Shown piece by piece: positions 36,080 to 48,263 of a DNA stretch of 64,000 nt (position 1 is the stretch's first letter; each line of letters begins with the position of its first letter). A program made the position numbers and the translations under genes. The stretch comes from Pleurostoma richardsiae (Eukaryota > Ascomycota > Sordariomycetes > Calosphaeriales > Pleurostomataceae), in assembly GCA_030052745.1 (NCBI GenBank), contig JANBVO010000004.1, positions 372,001-436,000 on the forward strand, given 5' to 3'. Under the pieces are notes generated by a model, which was not told the origin of the DNA, searched no databases, and saw only the letters and a program-made list of their open reading frames with translations.

Positions 36080-37430
36080 GAGGAACTACTGTGCTACTCT
36101 AAATTGGCTTAGGTTCGGCGGTTCTGGCGTTATGCCCCATAGCAAGAGAGGCGCCGGGTCAAAAAATGGACGAAGATCCGCTCTATGGAGCTCTACATAG
36201 CGGGTGTAATATTACGCACAGCGATCTTGGTTAACAGTCTACGATTTCCCTGTCTTCACGGCCGCGATGGGGACTATGATGACATGTTCGCTGCATAGTC
36301 AGCCTGTCGATTGGGATGTTGACGATCGGACCGTCTCTTCCATCTCACCGACTAGGTATTGAACGATATCCAGATACTGTACGGAAGCTCCGCCCGGGAG
36401 CGGTTGACCGGGCGTTGCAGCACGGCATCGAGATACCACCCCTGCGGCTGCGTCAATGACACAGTTGGCAGCATGCTGACACCAAGCACCGGTCATATGT
36501 CTCGCTATCACAATTGAATCTCTGGTCAGAGATTCCAGGCTCTGTCTCAAGTACCTAGTTTAACGTCCTCCGTCTGTCGCCGCCGGTTCTCCCGGCTCAC
36601 CGGGCCTCCGGGATAACCATGGTCCATCTTAGAAGTGGCAAGCGGTAGCGGTACGGTGCAAGCAGTCAGAACTCGGTCTCTGGTGACCAGGTGCGGATGA
36701 CGTGAGATCCTTGTTTGGAATCTTCCTAGCCAGTTTATGCCGAAGGTGGTCGTCGATTACATGCGGAGTACATGTCACCCGATCGCGGAGCTTTGAGGAC
36801 CAGCTTCTCTGCTTTATAATTACGCAGGATGACCGCTAGATAGCCATCATATACTGCCCCTGGATGAAGACGATGAGATTTGAAGATACTGAGCGGAATG
36901 GACGGTGTCGTCTGTAACGAGGGACCATCGGGCGAGAATGTCCATCGGCGCCTGGACGATTACCGAATTAGGAAATATTTCCCGAATAGGCTTAGCCGCG
37001 TGTCAGCATCCTTAACGACTCATCACGATTCCATGGGTACAGTATTTCCCCGGGTATGTACCTGCCTACCTACCTATGCAGTACACATACTTGATACAGC
37101 ATCAGCCCTGCGACATCTGACTGGCTGAGTAATACGACACTCCCGAGCTTCTCCATGGTGTGCTCCCCGGGATGGGATACAGAGGCGCAAGGGATGAGGA
37201 GCCGGGATGCCTCACCTCTACCCTCCATCTCGCTCCATGGCGTGCGCCACACAGGCTCCCATTTGGGAAGACATCCCATAAAGGGGCATCACTCCCGCGT
37301 CTGCGATGCCCGATCCTCAACATCACCGTTCCCAACACACCGGCTCGCATCCTCTAGATTGCCGGCTATCTGCAGGAGTTCTCCCCGTGTACCCAATAAG
37401 AGCTCCGCCTAGTATATCAGGTCTCGTGCC
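36080..37430. other. Intergenic region between ctr9 and the TF-like gene
   Basis: 1,351 bases without a supportable gene. It is AT-richer than the neighbouring exons and has short frames on both strands with no motif. A TACCTGCCTACCTACCTA cluster at 37053-37082 belongs to the TAGGTA word family. Confidence 0.5.
37053..37082. repeat. TACCTACC cluster
   Basis: Tandem TACC/CTACC words (TACCTGCCTACCTACCTA), a further copy of the intergenic TAGGTA/TACCTA family, lying about 350 bases upstream of the TF-like gene. Confidence 0.5.
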
Positions 37431-39531
37431 ATGGACCACTTCAACGTGACTGTCCAGAACGGCGCTATGATCGCTACTCGCCGGGGCCTGCAGGTGTCTA
37501 AGCAGAAGCACAATGGCATGTCCTTCGTTAACACGTATTCCCGGAACTCGGATGCCGAGCCCGCGGCTTCAGGCTCGTCGGGTACGCTATCCGTGGACCT
37601 GTCGCGGCCATCACAGAGGACTTTCAGGTTCGTCGAGAGACAGAAGGACATCCGTAGGGATCCGGGAAGATCGAAACCCAAGGAGCCGCAGAATAGCGAA
37701 GATGAGGGCAAGTCGACCACAGCTTCCAAGGGCAAGAAGCAGTTTAGAAGAAGAGGACCCGAGCGTCGCATCGCAGATGGCAGCGACTCATCAGGGGCCC
37801 CTTTGTCGGTGTCATCTCCCGAGGTCGTCAGCCCCGAGTCGTTGTCGATGGTGCAAAGTGAAGCTCAGAGCACTTACAGTGCAGACTGCGCCTCCCTACC
37901 CATCATCCCCTCCCTGCCGACGTGGACAACCAACGTCCTTCCCCCGTGGATGACGGAGGACAACCGGCGCATCTTCCACAGCCACTTCGCCCTCGTGCCC
38001 ACTAAGATGTACCCCTTCGAGGACGTACTCTCCCACAACCCGGCGCGGTCGCGTCTCTTCTATGATATGGTGGTAGCGGACCTCGCCGCGCTGCACTGCG
38101 TGCTTATGTGCGGCGCCTTGTTCAAGGCCGTGGCGGCCAGCGGTGGCGGGGACGGCGAGTCGAGGGACATGGCGTATCACATCTCACGGGTGTGCGCTGT
38201 CGTCAACGCGCACCTGACTGAGGGGCAGGGGAAGAGGATCCCGTCGATCACGCTGGAGTGCATCACGACGCTGGCGCTCGTGGGGGTGAGTCTCATCCTG
38301 GAACATCATGAAGACTTGGACTGATGTAATCGAACTGACGAGAGTGTGGATAGAACTACATTGGTCGTTACGACCACTGGCAAGTACACATGCGCGGACT
38401 CCAGAAGATCATCGAGATGGAAGGCGGGCTGCAGGGCATGCGGCCGTCGCTCGTCTCCAAGATCCGGAAGTGCGTATCCCTCTTCTCCTCCAAGCCTCGC
38501 ATGATCGGACCCCTGACTCCTTCTCTCCCTTCATCAGAACAGACGTCAAGGGTGCTGCAGCCCTAGGCACGACCCCGTATCTGGTCCCCTTCGCCCGCTT
38601 CTACCCCAACGCGTCCGACGCCGCCCTTCCCGCCGAGACCCTCCAGCAAATCACTGACGACATCACCGCCATCCTCGCACCCCTGGGAATCTCACCGACC
38701 GTCACATCTAGCATCGCCGCCCTCACTAGACTAGTAGCCGCCTACACCACCGCCCGCGCACCCCGCTCCCATCTCACCTTCGACCCCGGCGCCTTCACGG
38801 AGGAGTGGCACGCCGTGCAGCACCGCCTAGTCAGCGAGCCCGGACCACTGCGCGATGAGGGTGCCGAGTCCCGGCCCAGCAAGCCCCCAGCACGCGCGCC
38901 CAGCCTCCCGGACACGAACCGGGAGGGGACACAGCCGCTGGTGGACGCCTCGGCGCTGCGGACGGAGAGCTACGTGCGCAACCACCGCGCCGCCTTCGCG
39001 CGGGCCGCCGTCCGCCCGGCCCCCTGCCGCGATCCGCTCGAGCCGGCGCTGCGCTGCTGCGCCCTGCTGTACCTCAAGGAGCTGCTGCCGGACTTCCCGC
39101 GGAACCTGGGCGGGTACTCGGTGCCCCTAGCGCTGCTGCGGCAGCACCTCTGGCGCTTCCTCGCCGAGGGCCCCGCGCTGCCTCTGGCGGGGAGGGGAGT
39201 GGATGAGGGAGAGGGAGAGGATGCGAGGCGGCGGAGGGAGGAGGAGAGGTTGGCCGCGGTGCCGCCAGTGCTAGTCTGGATCTGCCTGGTGGGAAACTTG
39301 GTCTCCCTCCTTGGAGACAAGAACGAGTGCCGCCTTGGTGCGGACTGCTACGACCGGTCGGTGTACCGCGAGTGTCTAGTTGGGCTGCTAGGGTTGACGG
39401 ACGGGAGGGAGGTCGACGAGATGGGCGAAAGTGATTTCGCGCTTTGTCGGCTGCTGGATTTGAGGAGCATCCAGAAAGGGAAGTGGGACAGCAGGGCCGC
39501 TCTGAAGAAGATACTCCCAGAGGGGGGTTGA
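37431..39531 (+). CDS. Fungal transcription-factor-domain protein without visible DNA-binding domain
   Basis: A 654-residue protein. Exons are 37431-38285, 38354-38469 and 38538-39531. The spliced region NYIGRYDHWQVHMRGLQKIIEMEGGL and the helices around it (FEDVLSHNPARSRLFYDMVVADLAALHCVL, ITLECITTLALVG) match the conserved block of the fungal-specific transcription factor domain of the C6 type that usually follows a Zn2Cys6 cluster. No cysteine cluster is present in the first 170 residues. These are basic and Ser-rich, with KKQFRRRGPERR as a likely nuclear signal. The third exon is very GC-rich and carries a low-complexity insertion (about 470-500). It may be a co-regulator or a degenerate regulator; target unknown. 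Start: first ATG in frame after a stop-containing leader. Confidence 0.72.
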
Positions 39532-39723
39532 GGCACTGCTTTGTCGTAGGATTCGGGAGTAAACGCCGCAGATTTCCGTACTAGTCGTGTGTCCAAAAAC
39601 CTTGTGTGAACGGGTCTCGCACTGGGGCACGGAGAAATCTTTGGCTCACGCCTCATTGCTACGAAGACTACATTTATATCTTGACTCATCACTCTACATC
39701 TTGCTATATCCCCTTGCCTGAGC

Positions 39724-42372
39724 CTAGATGGGGCAATCCGGCATGTTGTCCTGCCACTTCAGCTTGGCATACGGGATGAGGTAGTCCTGAGAAGTGAAGT
39801 TGCAGGCAAGGTAGCAGGACACCGAGCTCTCCGAGTATGCTGCCCCCAGGTACCCGAGCATGTAATCCTCGATACTATCATTGCAGTGTTAGATGGCATG
39901 GCAACTCAGAATGTTTATGGACAAAGGTTAGGCCACTCACAAGTCAACAAAAATGACATCCACCACCTCAGGGGTGCCGTTGGTGGGGAGTCCGCCAGCA
40001 CCCATGAAGTAGTTCGGGATGGAGTAGTACGGAATCTCGGTGTGGATGGTATCGTCACCTGGGAAGCAAATGTTCAGTCTCATGCTCGGTCGGAGATACG
40101 TGTGGTACTGACCATCGGTGCCGAAGTCATCCGTAGTTGTGTATCCCGGCGTCTCATCCACCACTTGCCGACGGGTAATACCCCTTGGCTCGGAAGTATC
40201 CCGGATCTCGAGATCAGAGAGCTGCCCGACGATAGGGTCGACACAGATGTCCCGCTCCGGGATTGAGGCGAAGCGGTCTCGCTTGTCAGCTCCTCCCGCA
40301 TTGAGTCTACGCCCGGCTGTCAGCGTGCATGCGTGCCTCGAGCGGAACCTATCAAAGAGGACGGAGAATTTGCATACTTATCGAGGAGAGTGCTGGCGAT
40401 ATCATACGGGACATCAGGCACGTAGAAAAAGGCATCTCTGAAAGGCGAGACGATGAAGTTGTCATCGTAGGTGAACGGGCCCTTGACCATGTCGAAGCGA
40501 ATGCCGCCTGTGTTGGTATAGATGTACCTCGCCTTGTCAGCCCTGTCCGGGTTAACAATGATCGTCGCCATCGCATCCGCGAGGACAGTGAAGATATTGT
40601 TCGGTTCGCCGAATGGGACGCATGTCTGGCAGTAGTGCTCTGGGACACAGCCGTCTAGAATGACGAGTCAGTCTCCTCGGAAATGGACTGGACATGTGGC
40701 TCAGAAACACCTACAGACTTCACCAAGATTGAGCTCCGTGCGGTAACTAGTGATCTCTTCGGAAGTCCGCAGACCGCTGTGGTAGTCGAACTCGGCGTCG
40801 GACTGCTTGCCGATGGCGTGGTACTCGAACGTGTACCTGTTCCAGTCCAGGTACCTGCGAGAGTAGACGAACGGGGAGGTCGAGGTATTAGTCGCTTTCC
40901 TTGACGGGTTGAGGACGCCATGAGGATTAGTCACTCCACTGTACGCGCTGTTAGTCTTGTTGAAGCCGCTCATGGAGAACCATCCCAGGGTTTCGCAGTA
41001 ACGGCCTAGAACAGGTAAGCACAGCTCCACATCCAACTGGATTATCATGACGATATACACACCTGACTCCAAAGCGGTGGAGCTCTCGTCAAGAACAGCG
41101 AAGTCGCGGATATGGCTGTGGCCACCTGGGATCCCTGTTAGTTCACCTCTCCATCCTCACACGGGTGACGGCACCAACCGAAGATCTGGATGGGCGTGCT
41201 AGGATGAATCTCCCGGATAGCGTCGTAAGCATAACTGAAGGTGCTACCGCCGGTAGTAGGCCGGGCGATATTGTGCCCAATGAGTAGGAAAAGGTCAACA
41301 GGCTCGGTAGAGTTGATGGCACTCATGAACCACTCCTCCTTGACCATGTCCGCACCCTTTGTGATCCTCGACACGTTGCTATTGCCTTGGGCAAGACTCA
41401 GCATTTCTACGGCTGGAGAAAGAGTCTCACAATGAGTCCTTACCAGTGAAGTCATAGAGGATACCAAACGCCATGATGCGCAGGCCTTCGTCAGTGTCAG
41501 CTCCAGGTCTGGATTGCCAGTCCATGCAAGCCTCGTCTATCTCACTTACCCTTGGCGGTGGTGAAGTACTTATATTGACTCCCAATGTACTCCCATTCGC
41601 CTGTGGCAGGGTTGACGATCTGTACGTTGGAGGTGAGATACCTGTCACCCCAGAACTTGCTGAAGTTGCTGAAGGTCTGGTAGGCGACCTCCGTCACGTA
41701 GAGTTCATGGTTTCCTACATGACGCGCCTCTGGTCAGTTTCGAAGACACACAGAGATCCTCCGAGAGAATTGGATGACTGGATAGACCCACCAATGGTCA
41801 GGAGGTCATAGTCGTCCAGCTCGGTGAAGACATTCTGCGACAGTTCGCCGTCCACCGCCGTCGCGTCGCTGAGACCGGTGCCGTCGTGAAGGTCGCCTAG
41901 GGAATTAACATTCAGGTCAGTGGACGCCGCGGGCAGCTGCAGCAGCCGGGCAGGACGGGAGGGCGGACGGTACCAGTATCGATGAGCAAGAGATCGACGC
42001 CCATGTTGCCTGCCTTGTGCTTCATATGCTTGGCGAAGGTGACAAAGTCGCCCCAGTCGGCACCGTAGTTCTGCTCCTTCAGATGCCCCTCTAGCCATCC
42101 ATGCGTGTCGGTCTGCCATCCACCGCGCCGTTTAGTCCTGCGCTCTGCCGCACGACTGCCTCCCCAGGGCCGCCTACCGTATGCAACACGTTGAATTGAC
42201 CCCATTCCAAGGGCCCTCGGGGTCCGTAAGTGGCATTGGGGACACCCGGCTGGATGCGCTTTACATGACGGACATGCTCGACGTGGTTGACGGGACCGTA
42301 GCAACTGTCGCAGCCGAGGGCATAGGGCAGAGCAGCAGCAATGCTGCCGATGGCAAACAGAGACGTCTTCAT
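39724..42372 (-). CDS. Secreted 5'-nucleotidase-like metallophosphoesterase
   Basis: 657 residues from twelve exons: 42372-42178, 42112-41974, 41896-41792, 41714-41550, 41485-41445, 41413-41179, 41125-41063, 41005-40715, 40654-40378, 40306-40113, 40058-39941 and 39874-39724. A signal peptide (MKTSLFAIGSIAAALPYALG) precedes a calcineurin-like catalytic domain with all its metal motifs: DTHGW (67-71), TGDLHDG (111-117), GNHE (147-150), LLIGHN and GGHSH (294-298). A UshA-type C-terminal half follows, with YTNTGGIRFDMVKGPF and SPFRDAFFY. The architecture is that of yeast YHR202W-like proteins of the 5'-nucleotidase superfamily, so hydrolysis of extracellular or vacuolar phosphate esters is likely; the substrate is unknown. 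Several Asn-X-Ser/Thr sites fit secretion. Confidence 0.85.
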
Positions 42373-43461
42373 CGCCGGCGAGTATCCGTCCACTTATTAG
42401 AGATTTCGGACACGGTGAACCGACAGATGGAGAGCACAATTGCAGGATAGCGAGAAGCAAACAGAGGTCCGGACTCGGCGCTCTCGAGAGAACTCTCGTC
42501 TCCAGAGTCGCGGGGAACGCACGCGATAATATAGAGCACCCCTACCTGGACTGTTTATCCTACCGAGGATCGGTCTGCGCCGGTAGCCTGGTTTAGAGGA
42601 GCGTCGCCTCGCGGCGTTGCAGTGATCAGCAGCGCCCACGCGGCGGGGAGAGGACGCACAGCGTCGCTCCCGTCCGACGGGCGTGCGCGCGCAAATAACC
42701 ACCAAAAAAGGACCGAGGACTCGAGGAGCTTCGAGGAAGCTTCGGGAGAAGATGAATAGTAGGATTGACCTATGGGAGCACAGGATCGAGTGCCGTGCCT
42801 GCATGGGCAATCGAGGGCCCGCCTCGCGTCCGCCGACGAACTCCAACGGCGCGCTCTGGCCTGCATGAGGTGCTGGAGGTGAAGGTGGCAGATGGGCGGA
42901 GCAGAGAAGCAGATTGGCGAGAGATATCAAGGATGCGTGACGCGCAGGGCAATAGACAGCGGAGACTTGCCGCAAAGAGCAGGTGCCTCAGCGGGGGGGG
43001 CTGGGCAGCCAAGGCGTTAAGGGAACGCCACCCTGAGCCGAGAAATAAGCTTCCCCTGCACGCTGGACACGCCGTCGACCAGCGAAATTCGACCTCCTTC
43101 ATTCGGCCTCTTTTGCTCTGGTCTGGTACTCGGTACGAATGGCTCAACGATTAGAAGCACTTTTCATTGTGGATTAAGAACTTAGCTCTTCAGCTCTGTT
43201 ACCGAGACAGAACCGTGCACCGAAGCACTACACCTGCATCATCAAGGCCTCCCTCAACTCCATCCGATACTCCTTGACATCCCATCCAGTAAGAGAGAGA
43301 AGAACCGCGACATAGTGTAGGACGCGCCTTTGAGCCTTCATTTCGATGATGCCCACTGTCCTTAGTGTCAAATTTGACTGAGGATCGACTGAGGATTGAC
43401 CGATGATTGAATCTTGTGGTAGCGGATATCACCACAGGAACTCGGGGAGGATAAGTTGTAG
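42373..43461. other. Intergenic region upstream of the metallophosphoesterase
   Basis: 1,089 bases. The first part is the putative promoter of the metallophosphoesterase; the rest is the 3' flank of the unknown gene. Open frames of up to 192 codons on the minus strand begin with non-ATG codons and are Arg/Ser/Pro-rich, as chance frames in GC-rich DNA are. A CGATTGAGGATTGAC-like short direct repeat is seen near 43382-43402 (GAGGATCGACTGAGGATTGA). No gene supported. Confidence 0.45.
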
Positions 43462-44792
43462 TTATGGGGGAACAGTCTCGAGAGCCCACTGCCCTCTCGT
43501 CAAGACACCCTCAGTCGGCCTTGTCATCGAAATATCCCCGTTGGAAAGCTGCCGCACCGTCAGTGTCTCTTGCACCGCGAGATAAACAAAGACAGATCCG
43601 TGTCAGACTCACCTCCCGGGATCAACGCCGCCGCGTACATCACCAGCGTAATGGGCCGCAGGTCCTCCTCATCGAGCGACTCCTCCATGTACTTCTCCCA
43701 GAAGCCCACCAACGCGGCCACTCTCTCCTCCAGGCCCTCATCCCTGCCGTCCTCGCCGCCGAAGCTGTTGTTGTAGCACCTCAGCCCCAGGCACGTCCCA
43801 AACTCCCGGAACGCCAGCCTCCTGCCCGGGTCCTTCGCCAGGATGCCCCCTCCGCCCTCCCGCAGCACCTCCTTCGCGATCTCCACGCTCTCCCCGCCCA
43901 GCTTGGCCGCCCACTCCTCCTTGTCGCGCAGGAAGTGGCACGCCCACAGACCCATTCCCAGGTCCAGCATGTCGCGGCTGGCCGCCATGTGCGCCCGGCC
44001 GCCCCCGCGGCCCATGAGCTCGCGGTAGTCGTCCATCTCGTTCTCCAGCACCGGCTGCCTCTCCCTGTCCGTCTGCCCGAACCGCTCCGCCGCCTCCCTG
44101 AGCAGCCCGCACACAACGTACCCCGTCGCCGCGTCCAGGTGGCCCTCGCTCGGCACCAGCACCTCCCGCATGTCCGCCGACACCTTCCACACCATGCGCG
44201 CCGCCTCGCCCCCCGGCCCGCGCAGCACGAACCGCGGGTGCACCGCTTCCGCCAGCTGCACCGCCAGCGCGTTGTACGCCGGCTCGCCCGCCGCCAGCGC
44301 CAGCCGGTTGAGCGCGAACATCCACAGCGTCAGGTAGTGGTGGTACTGGCCGTCGCCGTCCGGGCCCCGCGCCTCCGCCTTGCCGATCCGCAGCCCGCCC
44401 CGCAGCGGCTCCGCGTCCGTGGCCCCCGGCAGCCGCGAGGACCCGTCGCGCGTCGACCCCAGCACGTCGTGCACCGTCCGCACGAGCCGCCGCGCCAGCT
44501 GCAGGTAGGTCGCCGAGCCGGTCTCCCGGTAGAGCGTGATGAGGTTGAGCACCCCGAAGGCGTCCGTCCAGAGGTACCGCCCGCGGTGGCCGCCGGCGCC
44601 GGGCTTGTCGGGCGGTACCCACCGCTCCGCGGCCTGTGGGGTCGCGGCCGCCTCGGCGATGGGGCCGTAGACGCGCTGCATTGCCTCCTGGAAGCGCCGC
44701 ACGTTCGAGGGGACGGTTGCCATTGTCGATAATGCTGCTGTTGTCATCATGTGTCGTGAGATGCGTGAGGATAATCGAGTTAGTGTATTCAT
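43462..44792 (-). CDS. Conserved-looking protein of unknown function, possibly a six-hairpin (alpha/alpha) barrel
   Basis: 428 residues from two exons, 44792-43613 and 43568-43462; the GTGAGT..AAG intron restores a 35-residue C-terminus. I do not recognise a named family. The helix-rich sequence has regularly spaced aromatic/Gly motifs: RGRYLWTDAFGVLNLITLYRE, DGDGQYHHYLTLWMFALNRL, LDLGMGLWACHFLRDK. These resemble six-hairpin glycosidase or lyase-like barrels, but no catalytic pair can be assigned. No signal peptide is evident, so it is probably intracellular. Coding GC is very high, so the other frames are also open; this frame is chosen for its amino-acid composition and splice-consistent C-terminus. 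Alternative starts are at Met16 or Met24. Confidence 0.65.
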
Positions 44793-45482
44793 AGGCGAGT
44801 AATGCTCGGTAAGTGTTTAGGGTTGAGCTCCCCCAGGGTATTTCTGACCGTCGTTCCTCGCCTTTGTCCTTGAATTTCGTGATGAGCGCGGGGTTGCCCC
44901 GCGTCAGGTTACCGCTCTCCAAGACAAAAACGTCACATTTACTTTCCGCCTGGGAAAGATGATGTTCCCTTTGCCAATTTCCAGTGGCCCGATCGTTCCA
45001 TCAGGTCCGAGAAGTGGCAAGTTACTTCAAGTATCACCACCGCTGAAGCCAAGATGGCCAGCGCGGTGCACGGGACGCGGCCTGCACTTGTCCCATGCTT
45101 GCAGTCGAGTCTCCAGCTCCAAACACGTTGTCAAAGGTCAATATGTTTAGATTCGGTAATGCACGGCATATTTCAGGATTAGAGAAGTCACCGAACTACA
45201 CTACCGACTTCAGTATGCCTCGGCTATTCAGCATTGAAGAGTGTCGACACATCACAGATCACAAGATTGGCACCGCATGTTGTTTTGGTATATTCTCTTT
45301 TTGATTATTCTAGCACAAGTCCCCTGAGCTGAGCTAATCAGTAAATGACTCTTTGCTCTAACTACCTAACGCCATGCCGTTGCTCATTCCAGACAGGCCA
45401 ATCCCGAAGGAACCGTTTGCGCGTTCATCATTCCTTTTTTCATCCACTCAACTCCTCTAGTCCTTCTCCGCCAACTACCACT
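44793..45482. other. Intergenic region: unknown-gene promoter and hsp98 3' flank
   Basis: 690 bases. AT-rich near 45120-45480, consistent with the hsp98 3' UTR and terminator. No supported coding frame or RNA gene. Confidence 0.5.
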
Positions 45483-48263
45483 TTAGTCGTAGATGTCCTC
45501 GTCCATGCCATCATCAATGATCTCCTCGACGGCGTCATCCTCGTCATCATCTATCATATCCTCATCGTCCAGTTCACTGTCGTGGTGGTTCGCCAGCACC
45601 GTGATCTTGTTGTCGACCAGCTCCACGCGTGCAACCTCGCCATCCTGGATGCCACCGCGGAGGATGAGGACTGCCAGCTTGTTGAGCACCTCCTTCTCGA
45701 TGAGACGAGACAGTGGTCTGGCGCCGTAGGCCGGTGAGTAACCGGCGTTGCCAAGGTAGTCCTTGGCTTCGTCGGACACGGAGATGATGACGTTGCGGTT
45801 GTTGTCGGCCAACCGCTTCTGGATCTCGTTGATCCGAAGATCGACGATCTTGCGGATCTCCTTGCGAGTCAGACGGTTGAAGATGACGATGGACGAGATA
45901 CGGTTCAGGAACTCCGGCAGGAAGTAGTTCCGCAGGGCGTTCATGACAAGTTCGCGAGTGGTCGGGTCGATCTTGCCGTCCTTACCGGAAGGCCGAGCCA
46001 GGTACTCGGCACCCAAGTTGGATGTCATGACCACGATGCAGTTCCTTGCGTCGACGACCCGGCCCTGTCCATCGGTGATACGACCATCATCCATCAGCTG
46101 AAGGAGGACAGTGAGGACTTCCTTCGCGGCCTTCTCCACCTCATCGAATAGTAGGATGGAGAATGGCTTGCGGCGAAGAGCCTCGGTCAGCTGACCACCG
46201 GAATCGTGACCAACATAGCCTGGCGGAGCACCGATCATTCGGCTGAGCGAGTGTCGCTCCTGGTACTCCGACATGTCGAACCGGATCATGGCCTTCGGAT
46301 CATCGAACAGGAACTCGGCAAGTGCCTTGGTAAGCAATGTTTTGCCCGTACCAGATGGACCACAGAAGAGGAAGCTTGGAGGCTGGTTCGGATTGCTGAG
46401 GCCAGACCGCTGGAGACGAATAGCGTTGGAAACCGAGGTGACAGCTTCCTTCTGGCCAACCACAATCTTGCCGAGTGCTTTCTCCATGTGCAGAAGCTTC
46501 TCCTTCTCTGACGTCTTAAGCCGGGTAACCGGGATGCCAGTCCATCTCGAGACGATCTCGTTGATCTGGTCTGGACCGACAACATCGGTCACCATCGATC
46601 CACCGGTGTCCGCGGAATTGGCGTTGATGGCAGCATCAGCGGCAGCCTTCTCCTTCTCAAGCTTCTTGATTAGGGCTTCCTGCTCGGGAATAGCGTAGTA
46701 CTGCAGGTCGGCAGCACGAGCGTGATCGCCCATTCGGCTCGCGTCCTCCATCTTCACCTTCAGCTGCTCAAGCCTCATCTTTGCTTCCTGGATATCCTTG
46801 CCACGCTTCCTCTCACTCTCGTACTTCTCACGGAGAGGCCGCAATTCCTCCTCGACATTCTCAGCATCCTGCTTGGCTTGAAGGAGACGCGCCTTTGACG
46901 CATCGTCCTTCTCGCGCGACAAGGCGTGGATCTCGATCTTCAGCTGCCGGAGCTTACGCTCCAGAGAATCGATAATCTCGGGCTGTGACTCGCGGGCAAC
47001 CCTGACTGCAGCTGCAGCTTCATCGATCAGGTCCACGGCCGAGTCGGGAAGACGACGGGAGGTCAGATATCTGGCAGCCAGGTTGGCAGCTGCCACGATG
47101 GCACTGTCGGCGATGCTGACACCGTGATGAACTTCGTACTTCTCCTTCAGTCCTCGGAGAATAGAGATGGTCTCGGGGATGGAAGGCTCCTTGACGAGAA
47201 CTTGCTGGAAACGTCGTTCAAAGGCGGCATCCTTCTCTATGTACTTGCGGTACTCGGCGAGGGTCGTCGCACCAATGCAGTGCAGCTGACCACGAGCCAG
47301 CATTGGCTTGAGAAGGTTCGCAGCGTCCATGCCACCTTCGCCAGAGGAGCCAGCTCCCATCAGCAGGTGGATTTCATCAACAAACAGAACGATCATCTCC
47401 TTCGATTCCTCAATCTCCTTTAAGACGCCCTTCATCCTCTCCTCGAATTCACCCCGGTACTTGCTGCCTGCAACCAGGGCACCGACGTCTAGAGACAGCA
47501 GTTTGCACGCCGCTAGGTTGTCGGGAACATCAGCGTTGACGATACGCTGGGCGAGACCCTCGACGACGGTTGTTTTACCGACACCGGGCTCGCCGATGAG
47601 AACAGGGTTGTTCTTTGTCCGCCGTGACAGGATCCGGATGACGCGGCGAATTTCTTCTTCTCGTCCGATGACCGGGTCGATCTTGCCTTCCCGGGCCATC
47701 GCCGTCATGTCGATGGTGAATTTGGCGAGGTTCTCGTGCTCCTCTTCGGTATCGGCGGTTCTCGAGTCTACCCGCTTCGTTCCCCGGATCGCCTGTACTG
47801 CGTCCTGCACCAGCTTCGACTTGGGGATGTTGGCCTCCTTGAGGCATGTCTGGATTGTGGCGTCTTCCGCGAGTGCTGCGATGAGATGGTCGACAGCGAT
47901 GTACGAATCTTTCTGGACCTTCTGCAACTCCATCGCCTTTCGTAGCACGTTGTTGAAGGAAGGCGACATGCCAATCTGCTCTGGTGGTGGGTCCTGGCTC
48001 GGTAGCCGGACCAGATGCTTCTTCAGAGCCCGGTCAAACAGCTGAGGATCGCCATGTGCTCTCTCAATGACTTGTCGTAGGAGGGTGCTCGATGTTCCCG
48101 GGGGAGCGTTCTGCTGGTCCTTTGACAGATCTGGTGAGGGTTCAAGAAGAGCCACTGCGAGGTGGACTGGCAGGAGCTGTGAGTGAGCATACTGCTCGGC
48201 AAGAGCCATCGCATCCTCGAGGGCTTTCTTTCCCCTGTCGGTGAACTCCATTTTCGAATTCAT
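45483..48263 (-). CDS. hsp98: Hsp104/ClpB-type protein disaggregase (Hsp98)
   Basis: A 926-residue intronless hexameric AAA+ disaggregase that resolves stress-induced aggregates with Hsp70 in the cytosol and nucleus. It has a Clp N-terminal domain (about 5-150), AAA-1 with Walker A GEPGVGKT (224-231) and Walker B VLFVDEIH, and a coiled-coil M domain (about 420-545). AAA-2 has Walker A GPSGTGKT (635-642) and LLFDEVEKA. The acidic C-terminus ends MDEDIYD; as in fungal Hsp104, such a tail places it in the cytosol/nucleus rather than the mitochondrion. The start [10 protein letters not shown] matches the Neurospora Hsp98 N-terminal pattern. Lack of introns is common in strongly heat-induced genes, and the promoter holds heat-shock elements. 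Confidence 0.97.
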   Translation of the reverse strand: MNSKMEFTDRGKKALEDAMALAEQYAHSQLLPVHLAVALLEPSPDLSKDQQNAPPGTSSTLLRQVIERAHGDPQLFDRALKKHLVRLPSQDPPPEQIGMSPSFNNVLRKAMELQKVQKDSYIAVDHLIAALAEDATIQTCLKEANIPKSKLVQDAVQAIRGTKRVDSRTADTEEEHENLAKFTIDMTAMAREGKIDPVIGREEEIRRVIRILSRRTKNNPVLIGEPGVGKTTVVEGLAQRIVNADVPDNLAACKLLSLDVGALVAGSKYRGEFEERMKGVLKEIEESKEMIVLFVDEIHLLMGAGSSGEGGMDAANLLKPMLARGQLHCIGATTLAEYRKYIEKDAAFERRFQQVLVKEPSIPETISILRGLKEKYEVHHGVSIADSAIVAAANLAARYLTSRRLPDSAVDLIDEAAAAVRVARESQPEIIDSLERKLRQLKIEIHALSREKDDASKARLLQAKQDAENVEEELRPLREKYESERKRGKDIQEAKMRLEQLKVKMEDASRMGDHARAADLQYYAIPEQEALIKKLEKEKAAADAAINANSADTGGSMVTDVVGPDQINEIVSRWTGIPVTRLKTSEKEKLLHMEKALGKIVVGQKEAVTSVSNAIRLQRSGLSNPNQPPSFLFCGPSGTGKTLLTKALAEFLFDDPKAMIRFDMSEYQERHSLSRMIGAPPGYVGHDSGGQLTEALRRKPFSILLFDEVEKAAKEVLTVLLQLMDDGRITDGQGRVVDARNCIVVMTSNLGAEYLARPSGKDGKIDPTTRELVMNALRNYFLPEFLNRISSIVIFNRLTRKEIRKIVDLRINEIQKRLADNNRNVIISVSDEAKDYLGNAGYSPAYGARPLSRLIEKEVLNKLAVLILRGGIQDGEVARVELVDNKITVLANHHDSELDDEDMIDDDEDDAVEEIIDDGMDEDIYD

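Noticed and set aside
42397-42975. 192-codon minus-strand frame upstream of the metallophosphoesterase
   Set aside because: No ATG at its start, Arg/Ser/Pro-rich, no family resemblance. Probably promoter DNA with chance openness.
43464-44732. 422-codon plus-strand open frame antisense to the unknown helical protein
   Set aside because: It is extremely Arg/Pro/His-rich with no hydrophobic core pattern, as expected for the complement of GC-rich coding DNA. The minus frame has balanced composition and a spliced C-terminus.
43738-44922. 394-codon minus-strand frame overlapping the same gene in another frame
   Set aside because: Gly/Ala/Arg-dominated low-complexity shadow of GC-rich codons with no plausible fold.
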